From positions 1-64,000 of the forward strand of contig NZ_FNKL01000004.1 of assembly GCF_900100115.1 (NCBI RefSeq): a DNA stretch of 64,000 bases. Direction: 5' to 3'. Numbering within the stretch: the first letter of the stretch is position 1; each line of letters starts with the position of its first letter. This document shows, one piece after another, positions 18,606 through 28,018 of the stretch. The DNA is from Chryseobacterium soldanellicola. GTDB lineage: Bacteria > Bacteroidota > Bacteroidia > Flavobacteriales > Weeksellaceae. The position numbers were made by a program, and so were the translations under genes. The notes under the pieces were generated by a model. That model did not search any database. It was not told where the DNA came from and was given only the letters and a program-made list of their open reading frames with translations.

Positions 18606-18838
18606 TCTTTAATCATTTTTACATTATTAGCACAAAAATAAAGGCGTGAATAGGTACTGATTATAATTTTTAATTATTGTTCTATCGGAGTTCTAATTTC
18701 AAAAACAACAAAATAAGCCGTGGTGGGATATTTGTTATTTTACCTCAAGCCGCTTGAGTATTACAGCTTCGCCTAAACGTACTGAATATTATAGTAATTC
18801 ACAAAATCCTTTTTAGCAATAATAAATTTACGTCCTCT
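18606..18838. other. Non-coding or decayed stretch
   Basis: No intact frame. On the minus strand, 18773-18838 reads GRKFIIAKKDFVNYYNI before a stop. That resembles the end of an excisionase-type helix-turn-helix protein, but it is too short to name. Confidence 0.3.
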
Positions 18839-19112
18839 ATGGATCAATATCTAATTATTTTAGTAATACTCGACGCTGCTATTTTCAGTGTGGTGTGGAT
18901 GCCCAAAATGACAAAAAAAACTGGCATCTAGTACTCTATTTTTTATGTAACAACAGGATTTTCACTTTATCGTGTGGCTCCCGGTTCTTTTCCGGATCCC
19001 CTGCGCCAAAAAAAGAAGAACTGACGCTCCATTTAACAGATTGTAATTATATCGCAGATGTGTACTGGTAACAGATAGACCGGAAATTTTCTTTTAAACA
19101 TGGTCATCCCCT
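18839..19112 (+). pseudogene. N-terminal remnant of a cation:proton antiporter
   Basis: ATG 18839 opens MDQYLIILVILDAAIFSVVW then MPKMTKKTGI. A TAG follows, and the same frame goes on as YSIFYVTTGFSLYRVAPGSFPDPL. After one missing base in an A-run (about 19008-19014) it continues ELTLHLTDCN...IDRKFSFK with another stop. This is the first about 90 residues of a CPA1-type antiporter, with at least three lesions. The remainder of the gene is gone. Confidence 0.65.
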
Positions 19113-19115
19113 TTG

Positions 19116-19420
19116 AGACATTGCTACGGCAGTTGTACAACAGCCTTACGAAATTACCGAAACACTTGGTACCGAAATAGCTGAGATCAGTTTAACTCTA
19201 AACATTTATCCAATCCGACTCAGGATGTCCTTAACCTTACTTTATATTTTAAAAATTATAATAGGTACCGCTACGATCTCTTTGACGGCACTGGAAAATT
19301 CATCACCGGTAATATGATCAGTCAAGCGAAGACACTATACAGATGATTGCACTCCCCGCAGCACTTTATAAACTTAAAGTTTTAATTGGCGGCAAAGTGA
19401 TTAAAATCTTCAAGTCGTAA
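19116..19420 (+). pseudogene. C-terminal remnant of a T9SS cargo protein (sorting domain)
   Basis: Reading across two 1-nt deletions gives VVQQPYEITETLGTEIAEI, then NIYPNPTQDVLNLTLYF, then YDLFDGTGKFITGN, and finally IALPAALYKLKV with a Lys-rich end (IGGKVIKIFKS) and TAA 19418-19420. This is a classic type A T9SS sorting domain, and 'VQQPYEI' just before it is typical of short Chryseobacterium cargo proteins. The first indel is at the YPNPT motif (near 19211), the second near 19333. Confidence 0.75.
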
Positions 19421-19457
19421 AAACAGATAAATAATTACTAACATAAATTAATAACCT

Positions 19458-19764
19458 ATGAAAAAGCTTTCTTTTTTAGCGGCCTTTTTGCCTTTTCGCA
19501 AGCACAAGATGCGATGAGTACCAGGCAATCATTCGAAATTCAAGCAACCAATTAGTAAAGAATCAAAGAATTTCGCTGCGTTTTTCGATTTTGAAAGGAT
19601 CGGCAAACGGAACAGTCTTTTATGCTGAAACACAGTTACATCCAACAAATGTTAATGGGTTTATTACTATCAAGATTGGAGTTGGCAATCTTCTTAGTGG
19701 TTCATATTCTGAAATCAATTAGGGAGCAGATACTTACTTTTTAGTAAAGCTTCTTTATTTTTGA
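19458..19764 (+). pseudogene. Remnant of a Bacteroidota 'QYQAIIRN' exported protein
   Basis: ATG 19458 encodes a signal peptide start (MKKLSFLAAFL), then shifts frame to reach FSQAQDAM. Another missing base leads to YQAIIRNSSNQLVKNQRISLR. The reading continues SILKGSANGTVFYAETQL, VNGFITIKIG and LSGSYSEIN, then a TAG replaces the expected Trp codon. This N-terminal domain is widespread in exported Bacteroidota proteins that carry variable fibre-like C-termini. Here everything after about 100 codons is lost. Confidence 0.7.
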
Positions 19765-19981
19765 CATTCAACTTGATTATGTAGTAGGATTGTCCCACCC
19801 TCACTAGAAAGTTGCAATCCTGAACCATTTGCCCGTAAGCAAGTCTATAAGGCAAGATTCTGAATTTTGGTTGAATACTACGTAGATTCTGTTAATTCTA
19901 TAAATATTGTTTAGCGTATCGACTACTTAAACATAACTTTGAGCTATGCCTATTACGATCCATCATCACTCTTCTGGTTTT

Positions 19982-21256
19982 TTACTGTAGAAGTCCTCTT
20001 ATATCATCCGAAGAGGGCTCTTCGAATACTTCCAGATCGAAATAGTGAATTGCAGCGAACAAATGATCAAAAATATCGGACATCGTATCTTCATAAAAAG
20101 CCCAACTGGTACCTTTGGTGAACATATATAATTCAACAGGAAGACCTTTTGAAGTAGGAGGCAGCTGTCTGACCATTAAAGTCATTTCTTGATTGATATC
20201 AGGATTGCTTTCAGAAAAGAAGGTAATGTACTTTCTGAGGAGGCCGATGTTTGTCATTCTTCTTCCGTTTACTTTTACATCGCTATCAAAATTATGCTTT
20301 GAATTATATTCTCTGATGCGCTGTTCCCGCTCTTCAATAAATGACGTTAATAAGGAGATTTTTTTAAGTTCTGAAAGATCACTTTCATCCATGTAGCGAA
20401 TGGTAGAAATTTTTATATTGATCGCTCTCTTGATACGCCTTCCCCCGGTCTCCTGCATTCCCCTATAATTTTTAAAAGCATCACTCAAAAGGGTATATGT
20501 CGGTATGGTCACAATAGTTTTGTCGAAGTTCTGGACTCTGACATTATTTAAATTGATTTCAAGAATATCTCCGTCCACGCCATATTTCGGCATCTCAATC
20601 CAATCACCGACCCGTACAGAGTCGTTTGCTGAAACCTGTATACTGGCCACAAATCCCAGAATGGTATCTTTGAATACCAGCATAAGGACTGCTGAGGCAG
20701 CTCCCAGAGAGACAAGGAAGGACCAGGGCGAGCTACCTGTAAATATAGAAACAGTAAGGGTAAGCAGTATGAAAATTAAAAATATCTGAAGCACCTGCAA
20801 ATAACTGTCCACCGGTTTGTTTGCAAATGCCCGGGAAGTTCTCAGTGCATCCCTTCCCGCTCGGAGTAGGCTGTTGGAAAATTTGTACAGGAAGAACAAG
20901 AGCAACACGCTCAGGATTTTGTCAAGCAGGCTGTTTAAATTAGGGAGGCCATTAAATATCACGGGACAAAGCTGCTGCGAGACTCCGGTGAGAATTAACC
21001 TGATTAGATAAGTTAATATTTTATTTCGGGACAGATGATTCCCCCATCTCTCATTTTTTTTGCGAATGAACCGCAGAAGTACGGAGTTTAAGAAGAAGCG
21101 GAGGATATAATCTACGAGTAGAAGAAACAAAATTAATGAAATGAGTAATATGGAAACTGTACTTAATTGTGCAGCCTGATCGCCAAGTCCCATAAAATGA
21201 GAAAGTTGCAGTGTCCAATCGTATAGGGTGCTCGTCTGTTCTTTAATGCTAATCAT
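19982..21256 (-). CDS. Mechanosensitive ion channel, MscS family (YbdG/YnaI-like)
   Basis: Protein of 424 residues. Four or five membrane helices come first; the pore-lining segment is near SLGAASAVLMLVFKDTILG. The MscS beta domain motif DSVRVGDWIEMPKYGVDGDI is at about residues 215-235. The alpha-beta C-terminal domain is large. Insertions and length match the YbdG type rather than small MscS. It would open under membrane tension to release solutes after hypo-osmotic shock. Alone on the minus strand. Confidence 0.88.
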   Translation of the reverse strand: MISIKEQTSTLYDWTLQLSHFMGLGDQAAQLSTVSILLISLILFLLLVDYILRFFLNSVLLRFIRKKNERWGNHLSRNKILTYLIRLILTGVSQQLCPVIFNGLPNLNSLLDKILSVLLLFFLYKFSNSLLRAGRDALRTSRAFANKPVDSYLQVLQIFLIFILLTLTVSIFTGSSPWSFLVSLGAASAVLMLVFKDTILGFVASIQVSANDSVRVGDWIEMPKYGVDGDILEINLNNVRVQNFDKTIVTIPTYTLLSDAFKNYRGMQETGGRRIKRAINIKISTIRYMDESDLSELKKISLLTSFIEEREQRIREYNSKHNFDSDVKVNGRRMTNIGLLRKYITFFSESNPDINQEMTLMVRQLPPTSKGLPVELYMFTKGTSWAFYEDTMSDIFDHLFAAIHYFDLEVFEEPSSDDIRGLLQ

Positions 21257-22083
21257 CTTAGATTTTTAGAATGAGCAGTCTAATTTACAAAAAGTAAATT
21301 TCACGAACTTTGCTCAAGATTATGGATGTCCTAAGCAAACAATTTTTTTTTTTAGTTTCCCCAATTACAATGCCAAGTCTTATGATAGATTCCGTGCTAT
21401 GTCTTTAAATATTAAGTATTTTATAAATTTACTTTACAGGCAATTATATGTTTTTTTAATAATATGATTGTCATCTCCCCAGTTCACTTATGGAAATAGT
21501 CAGTGCAGAACACCCTATCAATGTAATATTAATATTTCCCATTTTACCTAGAACATTTTATTTGAAAACCTTCGGATTCCGTCCGAAAACAATCATACTC
21601 GCTTTTTTCGATAATAAATCTTGATTTATGGCTTCTATTGATATTTGAAATTCCTTGAAAATATTTATCATTTATAAGAATCAGATCTATCTATGCTAAA
21701 CCATTTTATTTTTGCTTATAATTTTTTTTAAGAAAGTGTTGTTTTTATGATGATCCTTATCTGTAATTTCTTTCAGCAATTTATCGTTCGAAGATTGGTG
21801 CAAAATTTTTTATTGCAATTGTTTGAATAATTGCAAACCTTTGGCTTTGCAATTGGATGATCTTTCTCACATTATACTGCAGACTTTACTGTATATCCGA
21901 AGTTTTTTCAAATCTTATAGTTTGCGCTTTACTGCCTGCACAACTAATTATAAGCAATAATTCGTTTTAAATTTATTGCATTGAAAAGTGAGACTTTCAC
22001 AAATAATATCTTTATACAACGAATGATTTCCGTTTTCTATTTTGATGTTGTTAAAATGATATCTGAGATATTATCGATGCATA
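21257..22083. other. 827-base stretch without an intact gene
   Basis: No supported gene. Minus-strand frames at about 21545-21610 (EYDCFRTESEGFQIK) and 21690-21800 (KLLKEITDKDHHKNN) look protein-like but are short and interrupted. They may be remnants. Repeats of TTTGCAATT occur around 21810-21860. Confidence 0.4.
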
Positions 22084-23121
22084 TTAATTGGGCTTTTTAT
22101 TCAGCAAATAAGCATACGCCTCCATTCCTTTGGTGTGCTCGAAAATTACTTTCAGTACTGCAATTAATGGAAGCGCAATAATCGCACCCACCGCGCCCCA
22201 AACTGTGGAAAGTACAATGACCCCAAAAATAGTAATGAAAGGATTGAGATCTGTTTCATCCCCGATAATCCAGGGCGTTAGGAGATAATTTTCTACCAAT
22301 TGTGCAACAGAAATAACTGCCACGACGATTAGTGCAGGAGTAGTACCAGCATAAAGGTAGCTCATGATCACCGCGATCCCACCGCCTATCAGATTTCCCA
22401 CGTAAGGAATAATAGAAAATAGCGACGCAAATAGGGCAAGAAATAAAGCGTATGGAACGGAACCTACCAGAAAACCGATATAATAAATAACAAATAAAAA
22501 GAACATAATCTTTCCTTTGCCCACTAAATAATTGCTGATATTTTTGGAGGCCTCTGATAAAAGGGAAGACATTGCGTCTGAATCGGAGACAACTTTTTTG
22601 AAAAAGTTGATGAACATTTTTTTCTGGAGTAGAAGTACAATGATATAGATGAAAATGACAAGAGATTGAGAAAGTACATTAATAAGCGATTTTATGACGA
22701 TGCCCGCTGCGCTTTCTACGCGGCCAATGATTTTGCTATTATTGCTTACATAATCTTTATAATCCCAGTTGAGGTTCTCATTGGCCCATTCACTCAGTTG
22801 GTTAAGTTTTTCAGTTCCTTTTTCTTTTAATTCCGGCCAGTCACCTGCCATCGTGTTGAGTTGGGAACCGATGAGCCACGAAAGCAGAAAAAACACCACC
22901 AACATTAAAGTGACTGAAATCACGATTGCCCAAATGTTTGGAATGCCCCAATTTGTAAATTTTTTGGTCGGTTTATCCAGTAGCACAGCTATAATTACCG
23001 CCACCATCAAAGGCAGTAATAATCCTGACCCTATGGTCATCAGTGTTAAAATACCACCGGCAATCAAAAGAGTTTTAATGATTATGTTTGCGGATATTTC
23101 AATTTTTGAGTTGGTCATCAT
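22084..23121 (-). CDS. AI-2E family (PerM/YdiK-like) transporter
   Basis: Protein of 345 residues with 7-8 membrane helices. Family signs are GSGLLLPLMVAVIIAVLLDKPTKKF near the start, FSIIPYVGNLIGG in the middle, and YLLTPWIIGDETDLNPF plus WGAVGAIIALPLIAVLK at the end. Family members have been linked to autoinducer-2 export, Na+/H+ exchange or other efflux, so the substrate is open. The many nearby antiporters make an ion role plausible, as inference. Confidence 0.88.
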   Translation of the reverse strand: MMTNSKIEISANIIIKTLLIAGGILTLMTIGSGLLLPLMVAVIIAVLLDKPTKKFTNWGIPNIWAIVISVTLMLVVFFLLSWLIGSQLNTMAGDWPELKEKGTEKLNQLSEWANENLNWDYKDYVSNNSKIIGRVESAAGIVIKSLINVLSQSLVIFIYIIVLLLQKKMFINFFKKVVSDSDAMSSLLSEASKNISNYLVGKGKIMFFLFVIYYIGFLVGSVPYALFLALFASLFSIIPYVGNLIGGGIAVIMSYLYAGTTPALIVVAVISVAQLVENYLLTPWIIGDETDLNPFITIFGVIVLSTVWGAVGAIIALPLIAVLKVIFEHTKGMEAYAYLLNKKPN

Positions 23122-23225
23122 GTATAAAAGGAATTAAGGTTACAGAGTTTGTTACAAATCAGCATTTATTCTTGGTTTAAATGAGAAAGGAGGGTTAAAG
23201 ATACAGAATTTTAAAGACTCTTCGT

Positions 23226-23601
23226 TTGTCCCATTTTATTGATACTTATGATCAAAAAGCGATGCCTAAAGCCGAATATTCCGGAGGAATAGACACAGTG
23301 GGGGGGGGAAGCATCTTATCTGGTATGTTAAAATCAAATATAACCGAGCAGTTACCACTTGCGGTAATGTGGCTTCTGCTGAAATTTCAACAATTATTTT
23401 CCCATTTATTTTTAGGAGAATAAAACTTATAGAGATAGATTCCGTCAAGCAACCCATCGCATTTAAGAGTGAAATATGGAATTTACTGGCTCAGGATTGG
23501 AAGCCAACACATTTGAAAGAAATAGTCAATGAAATTACTATAGAGAACTACCTGATGTTTTCACCGAAATTTTAAATGGAAATGCCAAAGGTTTGTTGTA
23601 A
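23226..23601 (+). pseudogene. 3' half of a YhdH/YhfP quinone oxidoreductase, frameshifted
   Basis: Three frames join into one protein. 23226 onward reads YDQKAMPKAEYSGGIDTVGG. A run of nine G lies at 23300-23308. After a shift come VTTCGNVASAEIS, IKLIEIDSVKQPIAF and WNLLAQDWKPTHLKEIV. After another shift near 23550 the end is LPDVFTEILNGNAKG with TAA 23599-23601. This is the C-terminal half of the acrylyl-CoA reductase/YhdH group of medium-chain reductases. The N-terminal half is missing. Confidence 0.75.
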
Positions 23602-23657
23602 AAACATTCCTATTAGATTTATACATGATCCAAAGGATACTTTTTCAAGCAGAGAAT

Positions 23658-23700
23658 TAGATAGCGGGCTTAACGTCTTATGTTTATGTCCGCTATTCTA
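23658..23700 (+). terminator. Imperfect inverted repeat after the YhdH remnant
   Basis: TAGATAGCGG pairs with CCGCTATTCTA (one bulged base) across a 22-nt loop, about 60 nt after the YhdH stop. It could be its old terminator. Confidence 0.35.
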
Positions 23701-23796
23701 CTTCAATTTTAAAGTCTGATGTTAAGGAACAAAGGATTCAGCATAAATTGAATGGTAACTTAGTTATCCGGCTATAAGTTGTATTAACTTTGTCTA

Positions 23797-24367
23797 ATGA
23801 GGGAATTTATAAATTTTCTGCTGCAGTTTGGAAATCTTGAACAGCACCAGATTGAATTAATAACAAACAAGTCGATAGAACTGGAACTGAAAAAAGGCGG
23901 ATATTTTTGGGAAGCGAAAAAAGCTTCGAAGCATGTCGGTTTTATGAAGTACGGTATTCTTCGCGTTTATTATGACAACGATAAAGGAGATGAAGTCACC
24001 CATTACTTTGTGGAAGAAAATCATTGGCTGTCAGACTGGGATAATGCAGGTCACAGTACTATACCTGCTGCAAATTTACAGGCAATAACTCCATGCTCTT
24101 TTGTTGCTTTCTTAAAAAAAGACTGGAGCGAGCTATTACAGTCGGTTAATGGATTAAATGAAATCATTCAAAAGATCATCATCGGTCATAAAATCAAAAA
24201 AACTGGAAAGAAGAAGTCCATTGATCTCAGAAGATAGCACCGAACGCTATTTGTCTTTTTTAGAAACATATCCAAATATGGTCAACCGCATCCCCCTGTC
24301 CTATGTTGCCTCATACCTGGGAATGAAACAGCAATCCCTAAGCAGGGTACGAAAGGGTATACGCTAA
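23797..24367 (+). pseudogene. Crp/Fnr family regulator split by a 1-nt frameshift
   Basis: The cyclic-nucleotide-binding-like domain reads from ATG 23797 (EFINFLLQFGNL ... GFMKYGILRVYYDNDKGDE ... VEENHWLSD). In the seven-A run at 24196-24202 the frame shifts. The helix-turn-helix part continues as KLERRSPLISEDSTERYLSF and IPLSYVASYLGMKQQSLSR, ending VRKGIR at 24367. With six A the protein would be intact at about 189 residues. It sits 77 nt upstream of the SDR gene, which it probably controlled. Sequencing error is possible. Confidence 0.75.
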
Positions 24368-24444
24368 ACACTTTTTCACAAATGTTAAAAGAAGTAATTT
24401 TTTGTTGACCCAAATTTGCAAAGTCAAATTTAAATCAATAAAAA

Positions 24445-25179
24445 ATGAAAAAAGTATTTATTACAGGAGCAAATAAAGGAATAGGTTTCGCTACGGCAAA
24501 ACAACTTTTACAAAAAGGATTTTATGTGTATCTGGGTTGTCGAAGCCGGGAAAGGGGGTTAGAAGCATTGGATAACCTAAGATCTGAGGGACTAATCCAT
24601 TCTGAAATCATGCAGATTGATATTACCAAGGACGAGTCTGTAAAAAATGCTCGGATTGAACTTGGAAAAAAAACAGATCGATTAGATGTACTCATCAATA
24701 ATGTAGGTATTACCGGCAATATGCCGCAAGATGCGCTTTCTGCAACTGTTTCTGAATTTGAAAAAGTCTTGGACACCAATTTATATGGCACTTTAAGAGT
24801 CGTTCGGTCATTTATTGATCTCTTACAAGTATCTGCAGAACCACAAATCATTAATATCAGTTCAAGCATTGGCTCACTGAAGCTTCATAGCGATACCAGC
24901 TGGAAATATTATGAAAATGCCAATCTATTTATGGTATATGCTGTATCAAAAGCTGCGCTTAATATGTACACTATTTCGCTGGCAAACCAGCTTCCAACAT
25001 TCCGGGTTAATCTTGTTGATCCAGGATTTATAAAAACTGATCTTACTAATAATCAAGGTACTGGAACGCCTGAAAATGCTGCCAATACGATTGTTAGTAC
25101 AATGCTAGATAAGAATTTTCCAACTGGGAATTTTATAAGCGCAGACCATGATCCTGAAAGGAAGGAATGTCCGTGGTAA
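24445..25179 (+). CDS. Short-chain dehydrogenase/reductase (classical SDR)
   Basis: SDR of 244 residues, paralogous to the one at 4851-5588. It has TGANKGIGFATAKQLL at residues 7-22, NNVG where NNAG is usual, NISSSIGSL with the catalytic Ser, and YAVSKAALNMY with the Tyr/Lys pair near residue 164. VDPGFIKTD and a final PW follow. It reduces an unknown carbonyl with NAD(P)H. The Crp-type gene just upstream is frameshifted, so regulation may be lost. A strong hairpin follows. Confidence 0.85.
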   Translation: MKKVFITGANKGIGFATAKQLLQKGFYVYLGCRSRERGLEALDNLRSEGLIHSEIMQIDITKDESVKNARIELGKKTDRLDVLINNVGITGNMPQDALSATVSEFEKVLDTNLYGTLRVVRSFIDLLQVSAEPQIINISSSIGSLKLHSDTSWKYYENANLFMVYAVSKAALNMYTISLANQLPTFRVNLVDPGFIKTDLTNNQGTGTPENAANTIVSTMLDKNFPTGNFISADHDPERKECPW

Positions 25180-25291
25180 AGTTTTTATGCATGAAAACTG
25201 ATTACAAGAGAGAGTATAGGAGCACTGAGTTTAAAATTATGATATTTTTTCTTCCAGAATTAGCAGGAATATTTTAATACATATATCTATC

Positions 25292-25330
25292 AAAAAAGAG
25301 TCTGCCTGAGTTTAGATAGACTCTTTTTTT
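25292..25330. terminator. Bidirectional terminator hairpin
   Basis: AAAAAAGAGTCT pairs with AGACTCTTTTTT (stem 12 bp, 14-nt loop), with a T-run on both strands. It separates the SDR gene from the convergent small membrane protein gene. Confidence 0.8.
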
Positions 25331-25360
25331 TGTCAAAAAATATATATCGCCATACATCAA

Positions 25361-25729
25361 TTACGACGGCTTTGGAAAATAAATTCTTTGTAACACTAAA
25401 TGATATATTAGCGCACCGGCAAAGTAGCAAATAACATCCATAAAATCAGCTGTATATCTTGCTGATAGTAACGGACATATAATTTCAAATACAATGGTCA
25501 GATTAAGTGCTGCTCCCAGCAAAAACTTCAGATCAGGTCTCCAATCCGCATAAAATGTAAGCTTCATGATTTTCATTATGGTATAACTGAACATAGGTAC
25601 ACTGTAAAGATCAGTCAGATGATCATTGACCAATGGTATGATTATACCATTCCTTTTCAATAATGCGATACTTCCCCAAATGATAAGCCCTCCAATAAAC
25701 CAATAAGAAATATTTAATTTTTTAAACAT
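25361..25729 (-). CDS. Small integral membrane protein, unknown function
   Basis: Protein of 122 residues with four predicted helices (SYWFIGGLIIWGSIALL; MFSYTIMKIMKLTF; FLLGAALNLTIVFEII; DFMDVICYFAGALIYHL). NDHLTDLYSVP and YTADFMDVICYFAG resemble a Bacteroidota family with VanZ-like topology that is sometimes labelled a magnesium-citrate transporter. That label is not supported by experiments I know of. The gene start lies inside the end of the small gene upstream (8-nt overlap), so they form an operon. Confidence 0.65.
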   Translation of the reverse strand: MFKKLNISYWFIGGLIIWGSIALLKRNGIIIPLVNDHLTDLYSVPMFSYTIMKIMKLTFYADWRPDLKFLLGAALNLTIVFEIICPLLSARYTADFMDVICYFAGALIYHLVLQRIYFPKPS

Positions 25730-25892
25730 GCATTGCGCCTAAGATGATGCTCAATATAATTTGAATAACTTTTAGAAAAATATTGACGTCAGGTTTTTTC
25801 TTCTCCTCAATGGAACTATCTATATTTTCGCTGTCTTCGTAATTAAATAATTGCTTTCCTTCCATTTTTTTCTCGATCATAACAAAATTCAT
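25722..25892 (-). CDS. Very small single-helix membrane protein
   Basis: A frame of 56 codons from ATG 25892, or 47 from the more likely ATG 25865 (MEGKQLFNYEDSENID). It has an acidic/charged N-terminal part and one C-terminal helix (NIFLKVIQIILSIILGAM). Its stop at 25722-25724 overlaps the start of the 122-residue membrane protein by 8 nt, a typical coupled arrangement. This supports it as a real small gene. Function unknown. Confidence 0.6.
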   Translation of the reverse strand: MNFVMIEKKMEGKQLFNYEDSENIDSSIEEKKKPDVNIFLKVIQIILSIILGAMHV

Positions 25893-25949
25893 TCCTACTC
25901 CAATTGTCTATCAATAGGTACATAATGTAGATTCTTTTTATAGCAATGT

Positions 25950-27797
25950 TTAATTAGAATATCCTTTCAGCAACTGCCTGTAAGACATTAAAATGGATGA
26001 TTTTGAAATAAATCCAAGAAAGATATTCTGCTGATCGACAACAGGCAAGCTCCAAGTACCAGTATTGTCAAAGATCTGGAGGATTTCTCTCGGTTTATCT
26101 TCGGGGTGAATGAACGCTGCCGGGGCTCTCATTATTTTCGTTATCTTAAGGGTCAAATCATTTTCATCATTGAAAAAATAAGGTCTGATATCGTCTAACG
26201 TTAGAATGCCTCTTAGCTTTTTATGGTCATCGATAACTGCGAAAAAATTTTTGTTTCCGTTCTTAACTAGATCAGACAATTCTTCTATTGAAGCATTTTC
26301 ATTAATGGTTTGGGAATGTCTATCAATGAAATCTTCTGTATGGAGTGAGAAAAGAAGATTCTCGTCATGCTGATTCGTGAAAATCTTACCCTGGTCGGCC
26401 AAAGATTTTAACTCTGGAGATATGGGTGAATACCATTTTGCAATGAGGTATGAGATCACTGAAACGATCATCAAAGGTATAAAAAGGTCGTATCCAAAAC
26501 TGGACTCAGCAATGAGAAATATGGCAGTTAGCGGGGCGTAAAGAACACCGCTCATCGCACCGGCCATTCCTACCAAAACTAAGTTTGTGACAGGAACGTC
26601 CTCAAAGCCGATCTGCTGGCAGATTACGGCAAATAGAAATCCGACGGTTCCTCCTGCAAAAAGTGATGGTGCAAAATTACCTCCATTTCCGCCGCTGAAA
26701 ATGGTGAAAGATGTTGCGAAAGCCTTTAACAGACATACACAAATTAGAAAAACAATGATCGTCCATTCTTTGATATCAAAATATCTAAAGAGACTGTTTT
26801 CAATGATTGAGTTGGTATTACCATTGGTAAAGGCCTTGACTGTGTCATACCCTTCTCCGAACAGTGGCGGAAAAAGCACGCAGAGTAACGATAGGATCGC
26901 ACCGCCCAGCATTGCCTTCCTCAATCTGGACATTTTCATACCTTTGATAAAATGCTCTACCTGTTGGGAAACCATTAAAAAATATCTTGCATAAAGCCCT
27001 GTCACGATACCCAGAATAAGATAGTAGGGAAGATTCCTATAATCAAATGCTTCTCTGGTATGGAACCTAAAAAGGATATCTTCCTGAAGCAGAATTCTTG
27101 ATAAGAGGCTACCACATACCGCAGCGACTACCAGCGGGATAAAATCCGTAAAGACCACACCTGTCAATAGGATTTCGAAGGCAAACATAACGCCGGCAAT
27201 AGGAGCGTTGAATGCCGAGGCAACACCAGCCGTGGCTCCGGCTGCCAAAAGTAGTGTTCGTTCCTTGTAATTCAGGCGGTAGGTCTGCGCATAATTGGAA
27301 CCAATGGCGGCACCGGTCACAGCAATAGGGCTTTCTAAACCGGCAGATCCTCCTAGTCCTACGGTTATCGCGCTTTGGACAATTTGGGAATAGGTCTTGA
27401 CGTATGAGACAATACTCGAATTCTGAGCGATCTCATACAATATGGCACCTATCCCTTTTCTGTCCTGCCCTTTGAATATCGTTAACACGATACTCGTTGT
27501 CAATACGATTCCCAAAAAAGGAAAAATGATATAGAACAGGATCTGATATTCAAAATGAACCTTGTTCGTGATAAAGAAATGGATATTGTGTACTATTGTT
27601 TTCAGCAGAACGCCGGCCAGACCTGCTGTGCAGCCCACTAGAATTCCGGAGAGAAGTAAAAACTGGCTGCGGCTGAGCCTGTTGTTGAGCCAGTGGATGA
27701 TCAATTCGTAGCTGCGGGCTTTTTCAAGTCCATATTTTTGGAAGTCTCTCTTGAACCTGAGAAAACTTATATATCTTTTTTTATTGTTGATATTCAC
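25950..27797 (-). CDS. ClC chloride channel/transporter with C-terminal CBS pair
   Basis: Protein of 615 residues. The ClC core (residues about 35-450) has the gating-glutamate region GGSAGLESPIAVTGAAIG, FNAPIAGVMFAFEILL, and the GNGGNFAPSLFAGG anion-binding motif. Two CBS domains (about 490-610) follow (NKNFFAVIDDHKKLRGILTL; GTWSLPVVDQQNIFLGFISK). CBS domains usually sense adenosine nucleotides. It moves Cl- (channel or H+ antiport) across the inner membrane. Single gene with its own intergenic region. Confidence 0.9.
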   Translation of the reverse strand: MNINNKKRYISFLRFKRDFQKYGLEKARSYELIIHWLNNRLSRSQFLLLSGILVGCTAGLAGVLLKTIVHNIHFFITNKVHFEYQILFYIIFPFLGIVLTTSIVLTIFKGQDRKGIGAILYEIAQNSSIVSYVKTYSQIVQSAITVGLGGSAGLESPIAVTGAAIGSNYAQTYRLNYKERTLLLAAGATAGVASAFNAPIAGVMFAFEILLTGVVFTDFIPLVVAAVCGSLLSRILLQEDILFRFHTREAFDYRNLPYYLILGIVTGLYARYFLMVSQQVEHFIKGMKMSRLRKAMLGGAILSLLCVLFPPLFGEGYDTVKAFTNGNTNSIIENSLFRYFDIKEWTIIVFLICVCLLKAFATSFTIFSGGNGGNFAPSLFAGGTVGFLFAVICQQIGFEDVPVTNLVLVGMAGAMSGVLYAPLTAIFLIAESSFGYDLFIPLMIVSVISYLIAKWYSPISPELKSLADQGKIFTNQHDENLLFSLHTEDFIDRHSQTINENASIEELSDLVKNGNKNFFAVIDDHKKLRGILTLDDIRPYFFNDENDLTLKITKIMRAPAAFIHPEDKPREILQIFDNTGTWSLPVVDQQNIFLGFISKSSILMSYRQLLKGYSN

Positions 27798-28018
27798 TTA
27801 CTTTGATCGCTTTTATCCGCGCTAGGATCTTGATTAGAATGCGCAATTTTTAGGGTTATTGCAAATATACCAAAAGCTTATGGGATAGGCATCTCTATAT
27901 CTGCGAAATCAATAAGATCTGTATCCTAAAAGTATGGTAGAAAACGATCTTTCATTTTTTTTGTATCTTACTACGGTCAATTCGAAATCATCAATTAAAA
28001 AATATAAAAATTGTAATT

